Assembly: GCA_016703785.1 (NCBI GenBank)
Contig: JADJBM010000008.1
Coordinates: 124,001 to 188,000, forward strand
Source of the DNA: Betaproteobacteria bacterium
GTDB lineage: Bacteria > Pseudomonadota > Gammaproteobacteria > Burkholderiales > Rhodocyclaceae
Length of the DNA: 64,000 nucleotides
Direction: 5' to 3'
Positions 1-10,799 of the stretch are shown in pieces. Each line of letters opens with the position of its first letter. Position 1 is the stretch's first letter. A program made the translations under genes and the position numbers. The notes under the pieces are model-generated. The model was not told the DNA's origin. It saw only the letters and a list, made by a program, of their open reading frames with translations, and did not search any database.

Positions 1-198
1 CTACTCCTGCCCGCTATACCTGCCCTGCGCGAGCACCCTGCCGTGCTTGCCCCCTCTGGCGCCTACAGCGCCCGCCGCTTCTTCATCGTCTCGGGAGAAG
101 ACAAGACCCACATCATGCAGGGGCGACTGCTCAGCCTCGATTTGCAGACCGGAGCGGTTGAACTTTTCCAGTTCGAGTCCGATCCCTATCCCATGTAG
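1..198 (+). CDS. C-terminal fragment of an unidentified protein
   Basis: An open frame runs in from the window edge and ends at TAG at 196-198. It gives a 65-residue tail that includes RRFFIVSGEDKTHIMQG and finishes SDPYPM. Its codon choice looks like that of a coding region, and it meets the convergent YihY gene with a 13-base overlap. I do not recognise the family. The start lies outside the window. Confidence 0.45.
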   Translation, partial: LLLPAIPALREHPAVLAPSGAYSARRFFIVSGEDKTHIMQGRLLSLDLQTGAVELFQFESDPYPM

Positions 199-1022
199 TC
201 ATCGCCTGGGGATTTCATATCCCCCAGCACAGCCGTCGCCAGCGCTCCCACGAGCACCACCAGCCAGGACAGGTACAGCCAGACCAGAAAGATCGGCACG
301 GTGGCGAAGGCGCCATAAATCAGCGTGTAGCTAGGGAAAGCTGATATGTAAAGGCCGAATCCGCGCTGGACGAAGGTAAAGCCCAGTGCCGCAACGACGC
401 CGCCGACGATGGCATGTCGGGCAGCCACCGGACGATTCGGCATGGCGAAGTAAAGCAGGCCGGACAAGGCGGCCAAGAGCAAGGCCGGAAGGATTTTCAG
501 GAACAGGTTAGTAACCCATTTCGGCTCATTGATCAGCCCGAGCGAAGCCGTCAGGAGGTAGGTCGTCGCCGCCACGCTCGCTCCGAGCACGACCGGCCCG
601 AGTATCAAAACGCCCAGATAGACGATGATCCTTTTCAGCAGCGGGCGCGGCTCTTTTACCCGCCAGATCCGGCCGAATACGCGTTCGATGGAAAGCAGTA
701 GCAACAATGCGGTCGCAACCAGCATGCCTGTCCCCAGCATCGTCAGGCGTCCGGTCTTCTGGCTGAATTGCAGGGCATAGCTGGCAATGACCTTGCCGGC
801 CTTCTCCGGCAGCAGATTGGTCAGCAGGAAATTACGCAGCGCCGTGCCAAGCCCGGAAAACAGATCGAAATGGGATATCAGCACCAGCGCCACGGTCAGC
901 AGGGGTACCAGCGCCAGCAGCGTGGTGAACGCCAGGCTGGCAGCGGCCTGTGCACAACGCTCCTCGCGGAAGCGAGCGAGGCAGCGCATCAGAAAGTCGG
1001 GAAAGGGGCCGACCAGGCGCAT
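186..1022 (-). CDS. YihY/RNase BN-like inner-membrane protein
   Basis: This 278-residue protein has about six hydrophobic segments and the YihY (formerly RNase BN) family layout. An N-terminal amphipathic stretch with FREERCAQAAASLAFTTLL is followed by the first membrane span, and the C-terminal half carries YFAMPNRPV and SYTLIYGAFATVPIFLVWLY, which are typical of the family. The molecular role of the family is unsettled; the old RNase BN assignment was withdrawn. In betaproteobacteria it is commonly found close to a DUF2069 gene, as here, where that gene lies divergently 67 bases away. The start ATG at 1022 gives a length normal for the family. Confidence 0.85.
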   Translation of the reverse strand: MRLVGPFPDFLMRCLARFREERCAQAAASLAFTTLLALVPLLTVALVLISHFDLFSGLGTALRNFLLTNLLPEKAGKVIASYALQFSQKTGRLTMLGTGMLVATALLLLLSIERVFGRIWRVKEPRPLLKRIIVYLGVLILGPVVLGASVAATTYLLTASLGLINEPKWVTNLFLKILPALLLAALSGLLYFAMPNRPVAARHAIVGGVVAALGFTFVQRGFGLYISAFPSYTLIYGAFATVPIFLVWLYLSWLVVLVGALATAVLGDMKSPGDDYMG

Positions 1023-1089
1023 CGAACTATCCTGTTCCGATAGAATGCCGCGATTCTACCGGAAGCCCGCATTTGGGTCTGGGGTATTC

Positions 1090-1466
1090 ATGCCACCTGC
1101 CGCCCGTCTTTACAATCACGCCACCACGATCAGCCTGGTCGCCTTGCAATTTTTCTCAGCCTGTCCTGGGAATTATGGTTGGCGCCCCTGCGTCCGGGCG
1201 GCTCGTGGCTGGCGCTGAAGGCCATCCCGCTGCTGGCGCCACTCTTTGGGGTACTGCGCGGACGACGCTACACGCACCAATGGTTACCACTCCTGGCGCT
1301 GGCCTACTTCACCGAGGGCCTCGTACGTGCGGTCACCGAACATGGCCACTCGGCCTGGCTCGCTGTCGCTGAAACGACGCTCGCATCCATCCTGTTCGTC
1401 AGTGCGGTGCTTTTCGTCCGCGCCACCGCGAAAGTCAGCCGCCGCAGCACGGCGACCGGGACCTAG
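1090..1466 (+). pseudogene. DUF2069 membrane protein, frameshifted
   Basis: Two frames together spell a DUF2069 protein. From ATG 1090 (preceded by a GGGG Shine-Dalgarno-like stretch) the first frame reads MPPAARLYNHATTISLVALQ. The second frame continues LSLSWELWLAPLRPGGSW and LALAYFTEGLVRAV to TAG at 1464-1466. They join at the five-T run at 1150-1154: one extra T would give an unbroken protein of about 125 residues with the family's usual length and membrane spans. The downstream frame alone has only a TTG (1179) inside the conserved part, so it is not a natural start. The function of DUF2069 is unknown. The lesion may be a sequencing error or a real mutation. Confidence 0.7.
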
Positions 1467-2894
1467 ACGCGGAACTGGCTGACCGCCGTCCGCGGCCGAC
1501 AGCCAACGCCTCCAGCTGACGCGCGGTATCGGCTGCCTCGCGCGTAGCCGCGCTGTTCTCCTCGGACATCTGGGCGATTTTTTCCACATTGGCCGCATCG
1601 TGCCATGCTCTGTCCCTGAGGGCGCTGGAGTTTCATTTACCGCCGCACCGCGTCCGCCCGTCGCCGGCGAGCTTTCTCACCTCGTCGGCCACCACGGCGA
1701 AGCCACGGCCTTGCTCGCCCGCGCGCGCCGCTTCGATGGCAGCATTCAGCGCCAGCAAATTGGTCTGGTCGGCCACGTCCTTGATCACCTGCACGATGCT
1801 GGAAATCCTCTGCGAATTCTCTCCCACGGCATGGATCGTGACCGAGGCCTCGGTGACCGTCGCCACGATCAACTGCATTTCCTCGACGGTATCCTGAATG
1901 ATGCGCCTGCCGTCCTCGGAAAGGCTGCCCGTCTCGCCGGTGACATGCTTGGCCTCGTTGGCACTGTCGGAGACATGGTTGATGCTCACCGTCATCTCCT
2001 CCACAGCCGCCGCCATACCGGAAGCGGCCTCACTTTGCTGAGCCGTGCTGATGGCGAGCTGTTCGGAGGTGGATGCCAGTTGCTGCGATGCGCTAGCTAC
2101 GCCATCGGCATTGGTCTGCAACTCGCCGATAATCCTACGCAGGTTGGCCGCTGCGCTGTGGCGCAAGCTGTCCCGTCGCCGGGTGAGCGATCCGCAGCAG
2201 GTCGCCTTGGGCGATCCGGCCCACCACCGCCTTGGCCTCGTCAGGCTCGCCGCCCAGTGGCCGCGTCACGGCACGAATGATCCACGTCGCGACAACGAAG
2301 GCCGCCACGGCCGCCACGACCAAGAACAGAATCAGCGTGTTGCGGGCTACTCCATAGGCAGCGTGGGATTCGACTCTAGTATCCTCGAGAATCCTCCCCT
2401 GCACCTTGATCAGCTTGTCGACCGAGGCCAGCAGTGTGTCGAGCGCCGGCACGGTTTCGGCCGTCATCTGCCGAACGGCTTCCGCCTCTTTGCCCAACTC
2501 CAGCAGCTTGGCCACACCAGAGAAAGAAGCAACGTAAATCTTCCGCTTCTCGCTGATATCGACGAGCGCGGCCTTGCCCTCAGGCTTGTAAAGCAGCTTG
2601 TCCAATTCCGCCAGTTTGGCGGTTATCTTCTGCACATTTTCGGCAATACGCTGCCGCACTGGGCCGCGGTCCTGCGTGGAAGAGCAGATACGTCTCGCGA
2701 GCATTGGCGTTCATCAGGTCTATGGCATCGTTGGCCAGCACGGTTTTCTGCCATTCCCGGGTGACGATGCGTTCAATCATGGCATCCACGGCATGAAGCC
2801 GATTCAGCCCAAGCAAAACCGACACCACGAGCATGACGAAGAAGAGACCGAAACCCAGTGTCAGCCGGAGCGCAGTGGTCATTCTTTTTTGCAT
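1463..2894 (-). pseudogene. Methyl-accepting chemotaxis protein, degraded
   Basis: Fragments in different frames assemble in order into one chemoreceptor. From ATG 2894 come an N-terminal membrane span (LTLGFGLFFVMLVVSVLLGL) and the start of a four-helix sensor domain. In a second frame follow the rest of that domain (VRQRIAENVQKITAKL), a second span and a HAMP segment ([20 protein letters not shown]). In a third frame comes the signalling domain with the conserved tip [20 protein letters not shown]. In a fourth comes the distal helix NVEKIAQMSEENSAA, with the C-terminus TAVSQFRV ending at 1463. About 70 residues are missing between the tip and the distal helix, and about 20 after HAMP, so this is more than a single miscall. 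The total is about 477 codons against about 540 for intact relatives. Confidence 0.75.
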
Positions 2895-3307
2895 TTATTT
2901 TTCCATTGTGCAAGCAATATGGACACGAGCCTTCCCGGTTGTGAGCGGAAGAAGGCGCTACGCAGACGATTCAAGGTCTGGTTTCCCGGCAGGATGTTGC
3001 CGGAAGGCGGCGAGGCGGCGAACGGCGGATGGGCGTGAACTTGGCCCGACTGGATCGCCTATCGCCCGGAGAGCCGGGTGTATATTAGGCGTCGTTCCCA
3101 GGGTGCTTCGGCGAGAAGCTTTACGATTGATTTATCGACAGGGGCCGAAAAATCTTGAGGGAAACAATAATTAGCATTATCAGCAGGTTGCTTGACAGGC
3201 CCCATCCCGACCCAATCTGGAACAATCGGAAGACAGGATAGTGCATTCCAGCGCCTGAAACGCTGCACTGACGCACGCTCTCGGGGCTGCCGTGCTACGG
3301 TCGAAGC
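2895..3307. other. Gene-free stretch upstream of the chemoreceptor remnant
   Basis: I see no convincing gene in these 413 bases. Short open frames occur, but none has a recognisable protein or a ribosome-binding site. The part from about 3100 to 3190 is richer in A/T than its surroundings and may hold promoter elements for the chemoreceptor remnant, but I cannot point to a clear -35/-10 pair. Confidence 0.4.
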
Positions 3308-3922
3308 TTAATGCGATTTGCTGGTGATATTGAGAAGCTCGGCGGCAGCGAGCAGTTCCTGAGCCACTTCGCCTATCTTGCGGCGCTGCGTGCGCGCAGT
3401 CGTGCGCAACGCATCGAAAGCTTGCCTGCGATCGAGCCGGCGGCGTTCCATGAGCAACCCCACCGCCATGCTCACCTCCCGGCTCTCGTTGAGTGCCGTC
3501 TGAAGCTGACCGCCCGTTTCGCGCAGCTTCTTCAAGTCGGCAGCACGGGCCAGCGCCGCCTCGATGGCCGGAACCAGTTGTGGGATATCCACCGGCTTCA
3601 CGACATAACCCAGCGCACCATGCTGTGCCGCCTGCAGCACCACATCCGCCTCGCTATAGGCTGAGAGGAATATGAAAGGTATGTCGGCTGTATTGCGCAT
3701 TTCGCGCGCGAATTCCAGCCCGGACGTTCCGGGCATGCGCATATCGAGCACGACAATGTCCGGCATCTCGATAGACAGCACTCTGCGCGCCTCATCGACC
3801 GAATCGCAGGCCTGCACCGCGTATCCGGCCTGCTCCAACCCGCGACTGAGGGTGGCCAACACCAGTCGATCATCATCGACCAGGAGTAGTTTTCTGGGTT
3901 GTGCTGGTTGTACGTGTTCCAT
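3308..3922 (-). CDS. Response regulator with ANTAR RNA-binding domain
   Basis: The protein of about 204 residues has an N-terminal receiver domain: the acidic patch in KLLLVDDDRL, the phospho-acceptor aspartate in IVVLDMRMPGTSG, and the switch lysine in YVVKPVD. It ends in an ANTAR domain (VSMAVGLLMERRRLDRRQAF ... EVAQELLAAAELL). ANTAR regulators of the AmiR/NasT type bind paired hexaloop hairpins in nascent RNA and prevent termination. The start ATG 3922 has GGAGG seven bases upstream; an in-frame ATG at 3958 lacks such a site. No cognate kinase is adjacent. The target is unknown; nitrogen-assimilation operons are the usual targets of this type. Confidence 0.88.
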   Translation of the reverse strand: MEHVQPAQPRKLLLVDDDRLVLATLSRGLEQAGYAVQACDSVDEARRVLSIEMPDIVVLDMRMPGTSGLEFAREMRNTADIPFIFLSAYSEADVVLQAAQHGALGYVVKPVDIPQLVPAIEAALARAADLKKLRETGGQLQTALNESREVSMAVGLLMERRRLDRRQAFDALRTTARTQRRKIGEVAQELLAAAELLNITSKSH

Positions 3923-4281
3923 TCTTGCCCTCCGGGGCTGGCCATCCTTATCGAGCATTGTTGCCGCTGCCTATTCACAATAAGACTACGTCCCGGCAAA
4001 TTATTACTTTAGTAGTATGGGGGCCCGCGGATGAAAAAAAGCATCGCGCACCGTCTTTAGGGCTCGCGCTCTAAAGACAATGACGGGATACTCGCATACC
4101 GGGCTTGCCGGCTGCGGTTTCCGCGCAGTTTCAGGGCGCCAGGGAAAACCAGGAAACGGCACTGGGCCGTCGGGATTTAGGGCAGCAGGTACAAGGCTGC
4201 TTTCGAAAACTGAAGCAGTGTATAGGTCTCCCGAACCTGCTGGCAATCGCTTCGCACGCGGGCAGTTGTCGCCAGGGTGGG
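3923..4281. other. Intergenic region between leuA and the ANTAR regulator
   Basis: This 359-base stretch holds a strong palindrome at 4053-4078 (listed separately) and otherwise no supportable gene. An 80-codon minus-strand open frame at 4004-4246 has no recognisable features. The region lies downstream of leuA and upstream of the regulator. Confidence 0.4.
4053..4078. repeat. Inverted repeat downstream of leuA
   Basis: GTCTTTAG at 4053-4060 is mirrored by CTAAAGAC at 4071-4078. The arms can extend to 11 pairs with one mismatch around a TCGC loop. No T-run follows on the leuA strand, so it is either a weak terminator or a protein-binding site. Confidence 0.5.
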
Positions 4282-5817
4282 CTACACCTGCGGATTGACC
4301 TTTTCCGGCTTTGAGACCAGCTTGTTCAGGGCATTGATGTAGGCCTTGACCGAGGCAACCACGATGTCCGTATCCGCCCCCTGGCCGTTTACCACACGGC
4401 CTTCCTTGGCCAGGCGCACGGTCACTTCACCCTGCGCATCGGTACCACCGGTAATGCTGTTCACCGAGAAAAGCAGCAATTCCGAACGGCTCGCCGCGAT
4501 ACGCTCGATCGCCTTGAACGAAGCATCCACCGGGCCGTCGCCGTCCGCCTCGGACTGACTTTCGGCGCCACCGGCAGACAACGTAAGGCGGGCATGCGGT
4601 ATCTCGCCGGTCTCCGAGGCGACGCGCAGGCTGATCAGCTTGTAATGCTCCTGCTCGGGCGTGACCGTTTCGTCCGACATGAGCGCCTGCAAATCCTCGT
4701 CAAAGATCTCGTGCTTCTTGTCGGCCAGTTCCTTGAAACGAGCGAAGGCGACGTTGAGCTGTTCCTCACTGCCGACGACGATGCCCAAGTCGGCCAGCCG
4801 GGTCTTGAAGGCATTGCGGCCGGAATGCTTGCCCAGCACCAGCTTGTTCTGGGTCCAGCCGACATCCTCGGCACGCATGATTTCGTAGGTTTCGCGATGC
4901 TTGATCACGCCGTCCTGGTGAATGCCCGATTCGTGAGCGAAGGCGTTGGCGCCGACGATGGCCTTGTTCGGCTGTACCGGGTAGCCGGTGATTTGCGAAA
5001 TGAGCTTTGAAGCCGGAACGATTTGTGTCGCGTCGATACGTGTTTCTACAGCAAACAAATCGCTGCGCGTCCGTACGGCCATGACGACCTCTTCCAGCGA
5101 GGCGTTTCCGGCCCGCTCCCCCAACCCGTTGATGGTGCACTCGACCTGGCGCGCACCTGCCATCACTGCCGCAAGAGAGTTGGCCACCGCCATACCGAGG
5201 TCGTTGTGGCAATGCGTGGACCACACCACTTTGTCCGCGCCCGGCACGCGCTCAATGAGAGCGCGCATGCGCTCGCCCCAGACAGAAGGAATGCTGTAGC
5301 CAACCGTGTCAGGCACGTTGATGGTCCGGGCACCGGCCTTGATCGTCGCCTCGAAAATACGGCAGAGAAAATCGAAATCCGACCTCACCGCATCTTCGGC
5401 GGAGAATTCGACGTCGTCGGTGTATTGCCGCGCCTGGGTCACCGCCTTGACAGCCGCATCGACCACTTCATCAGGCATCATGCGCAGCTTCTTCTCCATG
5501 TGTATCGGGCTGGTGGCGATGAAGGTATGGATGCGTCCGGACTTGGCGGGCTTGATGGCTTCTCCGGCACGGCGAATGTCGCTATCGTTGGCGCGCGCCA
5601 GCGAGCAGACAGTGGAATCCTTCACCGTTTCGGCTATGCTGCGAATTGCGTCGAAATCGCCCGGCGAGGCAGCGGCAAAACCCGCCTCGATGACGTCGAC
5701 CTTCATGCGTTCCAGTTGACGCGCCACGCGCAACTTCTCTTCCTTGGTCATGGAAGCGCCCGGGCTCTGCTCACCGTCGCGCAAGGTTGTGTCGAATATC
5801 ACCAAGTTGTCTTTCAT
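4282..5817 (-). CDS. leuA: 2-isopropylmalate synthase
   Basis: LeuA condenses acetyl-CoA with 2-oxoisovalerate, the first committed step of leucine synthesis. The 511-residue length is normal. The N-terminal TIM barrel has the [12 protein letters not shown] signature near residue 9, the metal-binding HxH in [15 protein letters not shown] near 203, and [14 protein letters not shown] near 232. The C-terminal LeuA dimer domain, which binds leucine for feedback inhibition, begins near residue 390 and includes the A/G-rich [13 protein letters not shown]. It is the last gene of a minus-strand series ilvI-ilvH-ilvC-psd-pssA-leuA, the usual betaproteobacterial order. One copy of the strand-biased word ACTGACTTTCG lies in the gene at 4554-4564. 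Confidence 0.97.
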   Translation of the reverse strand: MKDNLVIFDTTLRDGEQSPGASMTKEEKLRVARQLERMKVDVIEAGFAAASPGDFDAIRSIAETVKDSTVCSLARANDSDIRRAGEAIKPAKSGRIHTFIATSPIHMEKKLRMMPDEVVDAAVKAVTQARQYTDDVEFSAEDAVRSDFDFLCRIFEATIKAGARTINVPDTVGYSIPSVWGERMRALIERVPGADKVVWSTHCHNDLGMAVANSLAAVMAGARQVECTINGLGERAGNASLEEVVMAVRTRSDLFAVETRIDATQIVPASKLISQITGYPVQPNKAIVGANAFAHESGIHQDGVIKHRETYEIMRAEDVGWTQNKLVLGKHSGRNAFKTRLADLGIVVGSEEQLNVAFARFKELADKKHEIFDEDLQALMSDETVTPEQEHYKLISLRVASETGEIPHARLTLSAGGAESQSEADGDGPVDASFKAIERIAASRSELLLFSVNSITGGTDAQGEVTVRLAKEGRVVNGQGADTDIVVASVKAYINALNKLVSKPEKVNPQV

Positions 5818-5903
5818 GTTCGTCTCCGAATGGGATGCGTCAAGAGTCGATCGAGGATTTTGCCCTCATCGGCCAGTACAACTCAAATTGTGGGTCGGGG
5901 AAT

Positions 5904-5990
5904 TTAGCGCGCGCGGCGCAGCAGCGGCCGTGCCAGCAGGAGGCCGCTGAGAAGCAGGGAAGCCGTCAGGAAGAAGGCAATTTCAAGCAT
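5904..5990 (-). CDS. Small single-span membrane protein (putative)
   Basis: A 28-codon frame between pssA and leuA encodes MLEIAFFLTASLLLSGLL followed by ARPLLRRAR. This is one membrane helix with a positively charged C-terminus, a credible small inner-membrane protein. No strong ribosome-binding site is visible, so the call rests on composition and position only. Confidence 0.3.
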   Translation of the reverse strand: MLEIAFFLTASLLLSGLLLARPLLRRAR

Positions 5991-6031
5991 GAAGCGACTA
6001 TATCCAGAATCCGGCATCGGCGCAAGCGGGG

Positions 6032-6790
6032 TCAAGAAGCCTTTTTCCGGCGCCGGAACCAGCCCCATATGGCCATGACGTAACCGGAGAATGCGTAACA
6101 GAGGAACAGGGCAAAGAGAATGCCCGGAGGATGGCTGGAGACCAGAACGAAGAAGAGTACGATTGCCAGTACGGCGATGAACGGCACGCTGCGCCTGAGG
6201 TTGATGTCCTTGCCGCTGTAGTAGTGGAAGTTGCTCACCATGGTCACGCCGGCGAAGATGGTAAGAGCCCAAGCGTACCAGCGCACTTCCTCTCCGCTGT
6301 AGTTAAGGTCCATCAGCACCCATACGAAGCCGGCGATCAGCGCAGCCGCAGCCGGGCTGGGCAGGCCCTGGAAGAAGCGCTTGTCGACCACCTCGATGTT
6401 GGTATTGAAGCGCGCCAGTCGCAGTGCAGCGCCGACGCAGTAAATGAAGGCAGCGATCCAGCCCCATTTCCCCATGCCCTTCATCGCCCATTCGAACATC
6501 ACCAGAGACGGCGCCACGCCAAAGGACACCATGTCCGAGAGCGAATCGTATTCGGCACCAAAGGCGCTCTGCGTGCGTGTCAATCGCGCCACACGCCCGT
6601 CCAGCCCGTCGAGGATCATGGCGATGAAAATGGCCACCGCAGCATGCTCGAAGCGCCCGGTCATGGCCTGCACGATGGCATAGAAGCCGGCAAACAGCGC
6701 AGCCGTCGTAAACAGGTTGGGCAGGATGTAGATGCCCCTCCGCCTCATTTCGGGGTTGACCAGCGCCTTGCGGGATCGGATCTCGGGCAT
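6032..6790 (-). CDS. pssA: CDP-diacylglycerol-serine O-phosphatidyltransferase
   Basis: PssA makes phosphatidylserine from CDP-diacylglycerol and serine in the inner membrane. The 252-residue protein carries the CDP-alcohol phosphatidyltransferase motif DG-x2-AR-x8-G-x3-D-x3-D as DGLDGRVARLTRTQSAFGAE and the following YDSLSD, at about residues 61-86. It has roughly seven hydrophobic segments, so it belongs to the membrane-spanning type II class and not the soluble E. coli class. It follows psd, the next enzyme of the same pathway, which supports the substrate assignment. Confidence 0.95.
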   Translation of the reverse strand: MPEIRSRKALVNPEMRRRGIYILPNLFTTAALFAGFYAIVQAMTGRFEHAAVAIFIAMILDGLDGRVARLTRTQSAFGAEYDSLSDMVSFGVAPSLVMFEWAMKGMGKWGWIAAFIYCVGAALRLARFNTNIEVVDKRFFQGLPSPAAAALIAGFVWVLMDLNYSGEEVRWYAWALTIFAGVTMVSNFHYYSGKDINLRRSVPFIAVLAIVLFFVLVSSHPPGILFALFLCYAFSGYVMAIWGWFRRRKKAS

Positions 6791-6825
6791 GCCCTATTGT
6801 AGCCGAGGGAATTCGGGAGGGCCGC

Positions 6826-7469
6826 TCAGGGCAGCTCGGCGAGAATGGTCGCTGAGGCCGATACCTTTTCACCGATGGTCACCCTGGCCCTCGACTGCGG
6901 CGGCAGGTAGACATCGACGCGCGAACCGAAACGGATGAAGCCGTAGCGCTGGCCCCGCTTCAGCGCATCGCCCTCCTTCACATAACAGAGGATGCGCCGT
7001 GCAACGAGTCCCGCCACCTGCACGCTGGTGATATCCTGCCCGTCGGTCGTGCGTACCCAGAGCGCGTTGCGCTCGTTCTCCAATGAAGCCTTGTCGAGTG
7101 CAGCATTCAAAAAACTGCCGGCATGGTACCAGCAGCCCTTCACTTCTCCATCCACCGGGCTGCGGTTGGAGTGGACATTGAAGACATTCATGAAAACGCT
7201 GATCTTAAGCGCCTCGCGGTCGAGATAGGTGTCATGTGTCGTCTGGATGGCGACGATTCGGCCATCGGCAGGCGAGAGCACGTCCTTCGCCGTGCCTGGA
7301 GTCGGCCGCGCCGGGTCACGGAAGAACTGCAGGACGAATACCGTCCAAATCCACAGCGGTACGGACCAGCCCCAGCCGGCCAATACACCAGCAGCCAGTG
7401 CTGCGGCGATGGAAATCGCCAGAAAGGGCCAACCCTCCCTGGCGATGATGGGATGAGGATAGGAAGGCA

Positions 7470-7470
<1 letters not shown>
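6826..7470 (-). CDS. psd: Phosphatidylserine decarboxylase proenzyme
   Basis: Psd converts phosphatidylserine to phosphatidylethanolamine. The 214-residue protein is the short form: an N-terminal membrane span (about residues 14-50), then the catalytic fold with [10 protein letters not shown] and [14 protein letters not shown]. The self-cleavage site is FGSR at residues 181-184; cleavage before Ser183 creates the pyruvoyl group. I chose the GTG start at 7470 because it overlaps the ilvC stop as TAGTG, which indicates translational coupling, and because it gives the family's length. The frame stays open further upstream, but only as the shadow of ilvC. Confidence 0.93.
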
Positions 7471-8549
<1,079 letters not shown>

Positions 8550-8552
8550 TTA

Positions 8553-9044
8553 CTAGACTTTCAGAATCCTGTCGCCGCGGCCGATGCCGCACACGCCGGT
8601 ACGCACCGTCTCGAGGATCAGGGAGCGGTCGATGGCCTCGATGAAGGAATCGAGCTTGGCTGTGTTGCCAGTCAGCTCGATCACATAGGTCGTTTCGGTC
8701 ACGTCGATGATGCGCCCGCGGAAAATCTCCGACATGCGCTTCATTTCCTCGCGATCCTTGCCGGTTGCACGCACCTTGACCAGCATCAGCTCGCGCTCGA
8801 TGTGTGCCGCCTCGGAGATATCCACCACTTTGATCACCTCGATCAGCTTGTTCAGCTGTTTCGTGATCTGCTCGATGATGTCGTCCGAGCCGACGCTGAC
8901 AATGGTGATGCGCGACATGGAGGGATCCTCGGTCGGCGCCACGGTCAGCGATTCGATGTTGTAGGCGCGCGCAGAGAACAGCCCGGTCACGCGGGAAAGC
9001 GCGCCTGCTTCGTTTTCAATGAGTAAGGAAATAACATGCCGCAT
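8553..9044 (-). CDS. ilvH: Acetolactate synthase small subunit
   Basis: This is the regulatory subunit of acetohydroxyacid synthase and binds valine for feedback inhibition. The 163-residue length matches the AHAS III (IlvH) type and not the shorter IlvN. An ACT domain fills the N-terminus (ISLLIENEAGALSRVTGLFS), and the C-terminal half matches the second regulatory domain. It begins five bases after the ilvI stop, so the two subunits are translated together. Confidence 0.96.
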   Translation of the reverse strand: MRHVISLLIENEAGALSRVTGLFSARAYNIESLTVAPTEDPSMSRITIVSVGSDDIIEQITKQLNKLIEVIKVVDISEAAHIERELMLVKVRATGKDREEMKRMSEIFRGRIIDVTETTYVIELTGNTAKLDSFIEAIDRSLILETVRTGVCGIGRGDRILKV

Positions 9045-9049
9045 GATGC

Positions 9050-10756
9050 TTATAGCTCTTCGGAGAGAATCATTTCGGTGAGGCCCTTGCCGCCCTGCAC
9101 CATGGGATAGACGTTCTCAGTCGGATCAATGGCGAAATCCAGGAAAACCAGGTCGTCCTTGCGTTTGAAGGCTTCTTTCAAGGCGCCTTCAACATCCCCT
9201 GGCTTCTCGACGCGCATGCCGACATGTCCATACGATTCGGCCAGCTTGACGAAATCCGGCAATGCATCCACGTAGGACTCCGCGTAGCGGTTGCCATGAA
9301 AAAGCTGCTGCCACTGGCGCACCATGCCGAGGAAACCGTTGTTGAGCAGAACGATCTTGACGGGCAGGCGATACTGCTTGCAGGTCGATAGTTCCTGGAT
9401 GCACATCTGGATGCTACCTTCTCCGGTGACGCAGGCGACGGGCGAACCGGGGTGGGCAAGCTGGACGCCCATCGCCGCCGGCAAGCCGAAGCCCATCGTG
9501 CCCAGACCGCCGGAATTCATCCAGCGCCGCGGCTTGTCGAATTTGTAGTACTGCGCCGCCCACATCTGATGCTGGCCGACATCGGAAGTGACAAAAGCCT
9601 CGCCCTTGGTCACCTCGTAAAGTTTCTCGATGACATGCTGCGGCTTGATAATTTTGCTCTTGCGATCGTACTTGAGGCAATCCTTACCACGCCATTCGTC
9701 GATCTGTTTCCACCAGGTCTTGACCGCCTTCTCATCCGGCCGGTCGCTGCTGGCCGCGATCAACTTGGAGAGGTCATCGAGCACTTCAGGCAAGTCGCCG
9801 ACGATGGGCACATCCACCTTGACCCGCTTGGAAATCGACGACGGATCGATGTCGATATGGATGATCTTGCGCGGCACCTCTGCAAAATTTGCCGGATTGC
9901 CGATGACGCGGTCGTCGAAACGCGCACCCACCGCCAGCAGCACGTCGCAATGCTGCATGGCCATGTTGGCCTCATAAGTGCCATGCATGCCAAGCATGCC
10001 GACGAACTGCTTGTCCGTCGCCGGATATCCGCCCAGCCCCATCAGGGTGTTGGTAACCGGATAACCAAGTTGCTTAACCAGTTTGATCAGCTTGTCGGCG
10101 GCATCCGACAGGATGACGCCACCGCCGGTGTAGATCATGGGCCGCTTGGCTTCGAGAAGAAGCTGCACTGCCTTCTTGATTTGCCCCTGATGACCCTTGG
10201 TAACCGGGTTGTAGGAGCGCATGGGGACCGATTTCGGATAGGCGTACTCGCACTTCATCGCTGAAATGTCTTTCGGAATATCCACCAGTACCGGACCAGG
10301 GCGACCGCTCTGTGCCAGATAAAAAGCTTTCTTGATGGTCGAAGCCAGTTCCTGGATATCCTTGACGAGGAAGTTGTGCTTGACGCAGGGGCGGGTAATG
10401 CCCACGGTATCGACTTCCTGAAAGGCGTCCTGGCCAATATAGGCGGTCGGCACCTGACCGGAGATGATCACCATCGGGATGGAATCCATGTAGGCTGTGG
10501 CAATCCCGGTAACAGCATTCGTCACGCCTGGACCGGAGGTCACCAGCGCTACACCCACCTTCTCGGTCGAGCGCGCATAGCCATCGGCAGCATGCACTGC
10601 GCCCTGCTCATGGCGAACCAGGATATGGCGGACCTTGTCCTGCTTGAACAGTTCGTCGTAAATGAACAGTACAGAGCCGCCGGGATAGCCGAAAACGTAT
10701 TCGACCTTTTCTTCCTGCAAGCACCTGATTACAATTTCCGCACCAGTCAAAACCAT
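9050..10756 (-). CDS. ilvI: Acetolactate synthase large subunit
   Basis: The catalytic subunit of acetohydroxyacid synthase joins pyruvate to pyruvate or 2-oxobutyrate using thiamine diphosphate. The three thiamine-enzyme domains are present: the PYR domain with VFGYPGGSVL and the catalytic glutamate in VRHEQGAVHAADGYAR, a central FAD-binding domain, and the PP domain with GEGSIQM and NNGFLGMVRQWQ. I place the start at ATG 10756 (MVLTGAEIVIRCL). The frame stays open for 24 more codons upstream, but that stretch contains the promoter. The -35/-10 pair at 10800-10828 would give a leader of roughly 37 bases. Confidence 0.95.
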   Translation of the reverse strand: MVLTGAEIVIRCLQEEKVEYVFGYPGGSVLFIYDELFKQDKVRHILVRHEQGAVHAADGYARSTEKVGVALVTSGPGVTNAVTGIATAYMDSIPMVIISGQVPTAYIGQDAFQEVDTVGITRPCVKHNFLVKDIQELASTIKKAFYLAQSGRPGPVLVDIPKDISAMKCEYAYPKSVPMRSYNPVTKGHQGQIKKAVQLLLEAKRPMIYTGGGVILSDAADKLIKLVKQLGYPVTNTLMGLGGYPATDKQFVGMLGMHGTYEANMAMQHCDVLLAVGARFDDRVIGNPANFAEVPRKIIHIDIDPSSISKRVKVDVPIVGDLPEVLDDLSKLIAASSDRPDEKAVKTWWKQIDEWRGKDCLKYDRKSKIIKPQHVIEKLYEVTKGEAFVTSDVGQHQMWAAQYYKFDKPRRWMNSGGLGTMGFGLPAAMGVQLAHPGSPVACVTGEGSIQMCIQELSTCKQYRLPVKIVLLNNGFLGMVRQWQQLFHGNRYAESYVDALPDFVKLAESYGHVGMRVEKPGDVEGALKEAFKRKDDLVFLDFAIDPTENVYPMVQGGKGLTEMILSEEL

Positions 10757-10799
10757 TGTTGCACCCAGAAGGCATTCATAAACAGCTGAAAAACCTGTG

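Noticed and set aside
4004..4246. An 80-codon minus-strand frame between leuA and the ANTAR gene
   Set aside because: It covers a palindrome, has no ribosome-binding site and no family resemblance.
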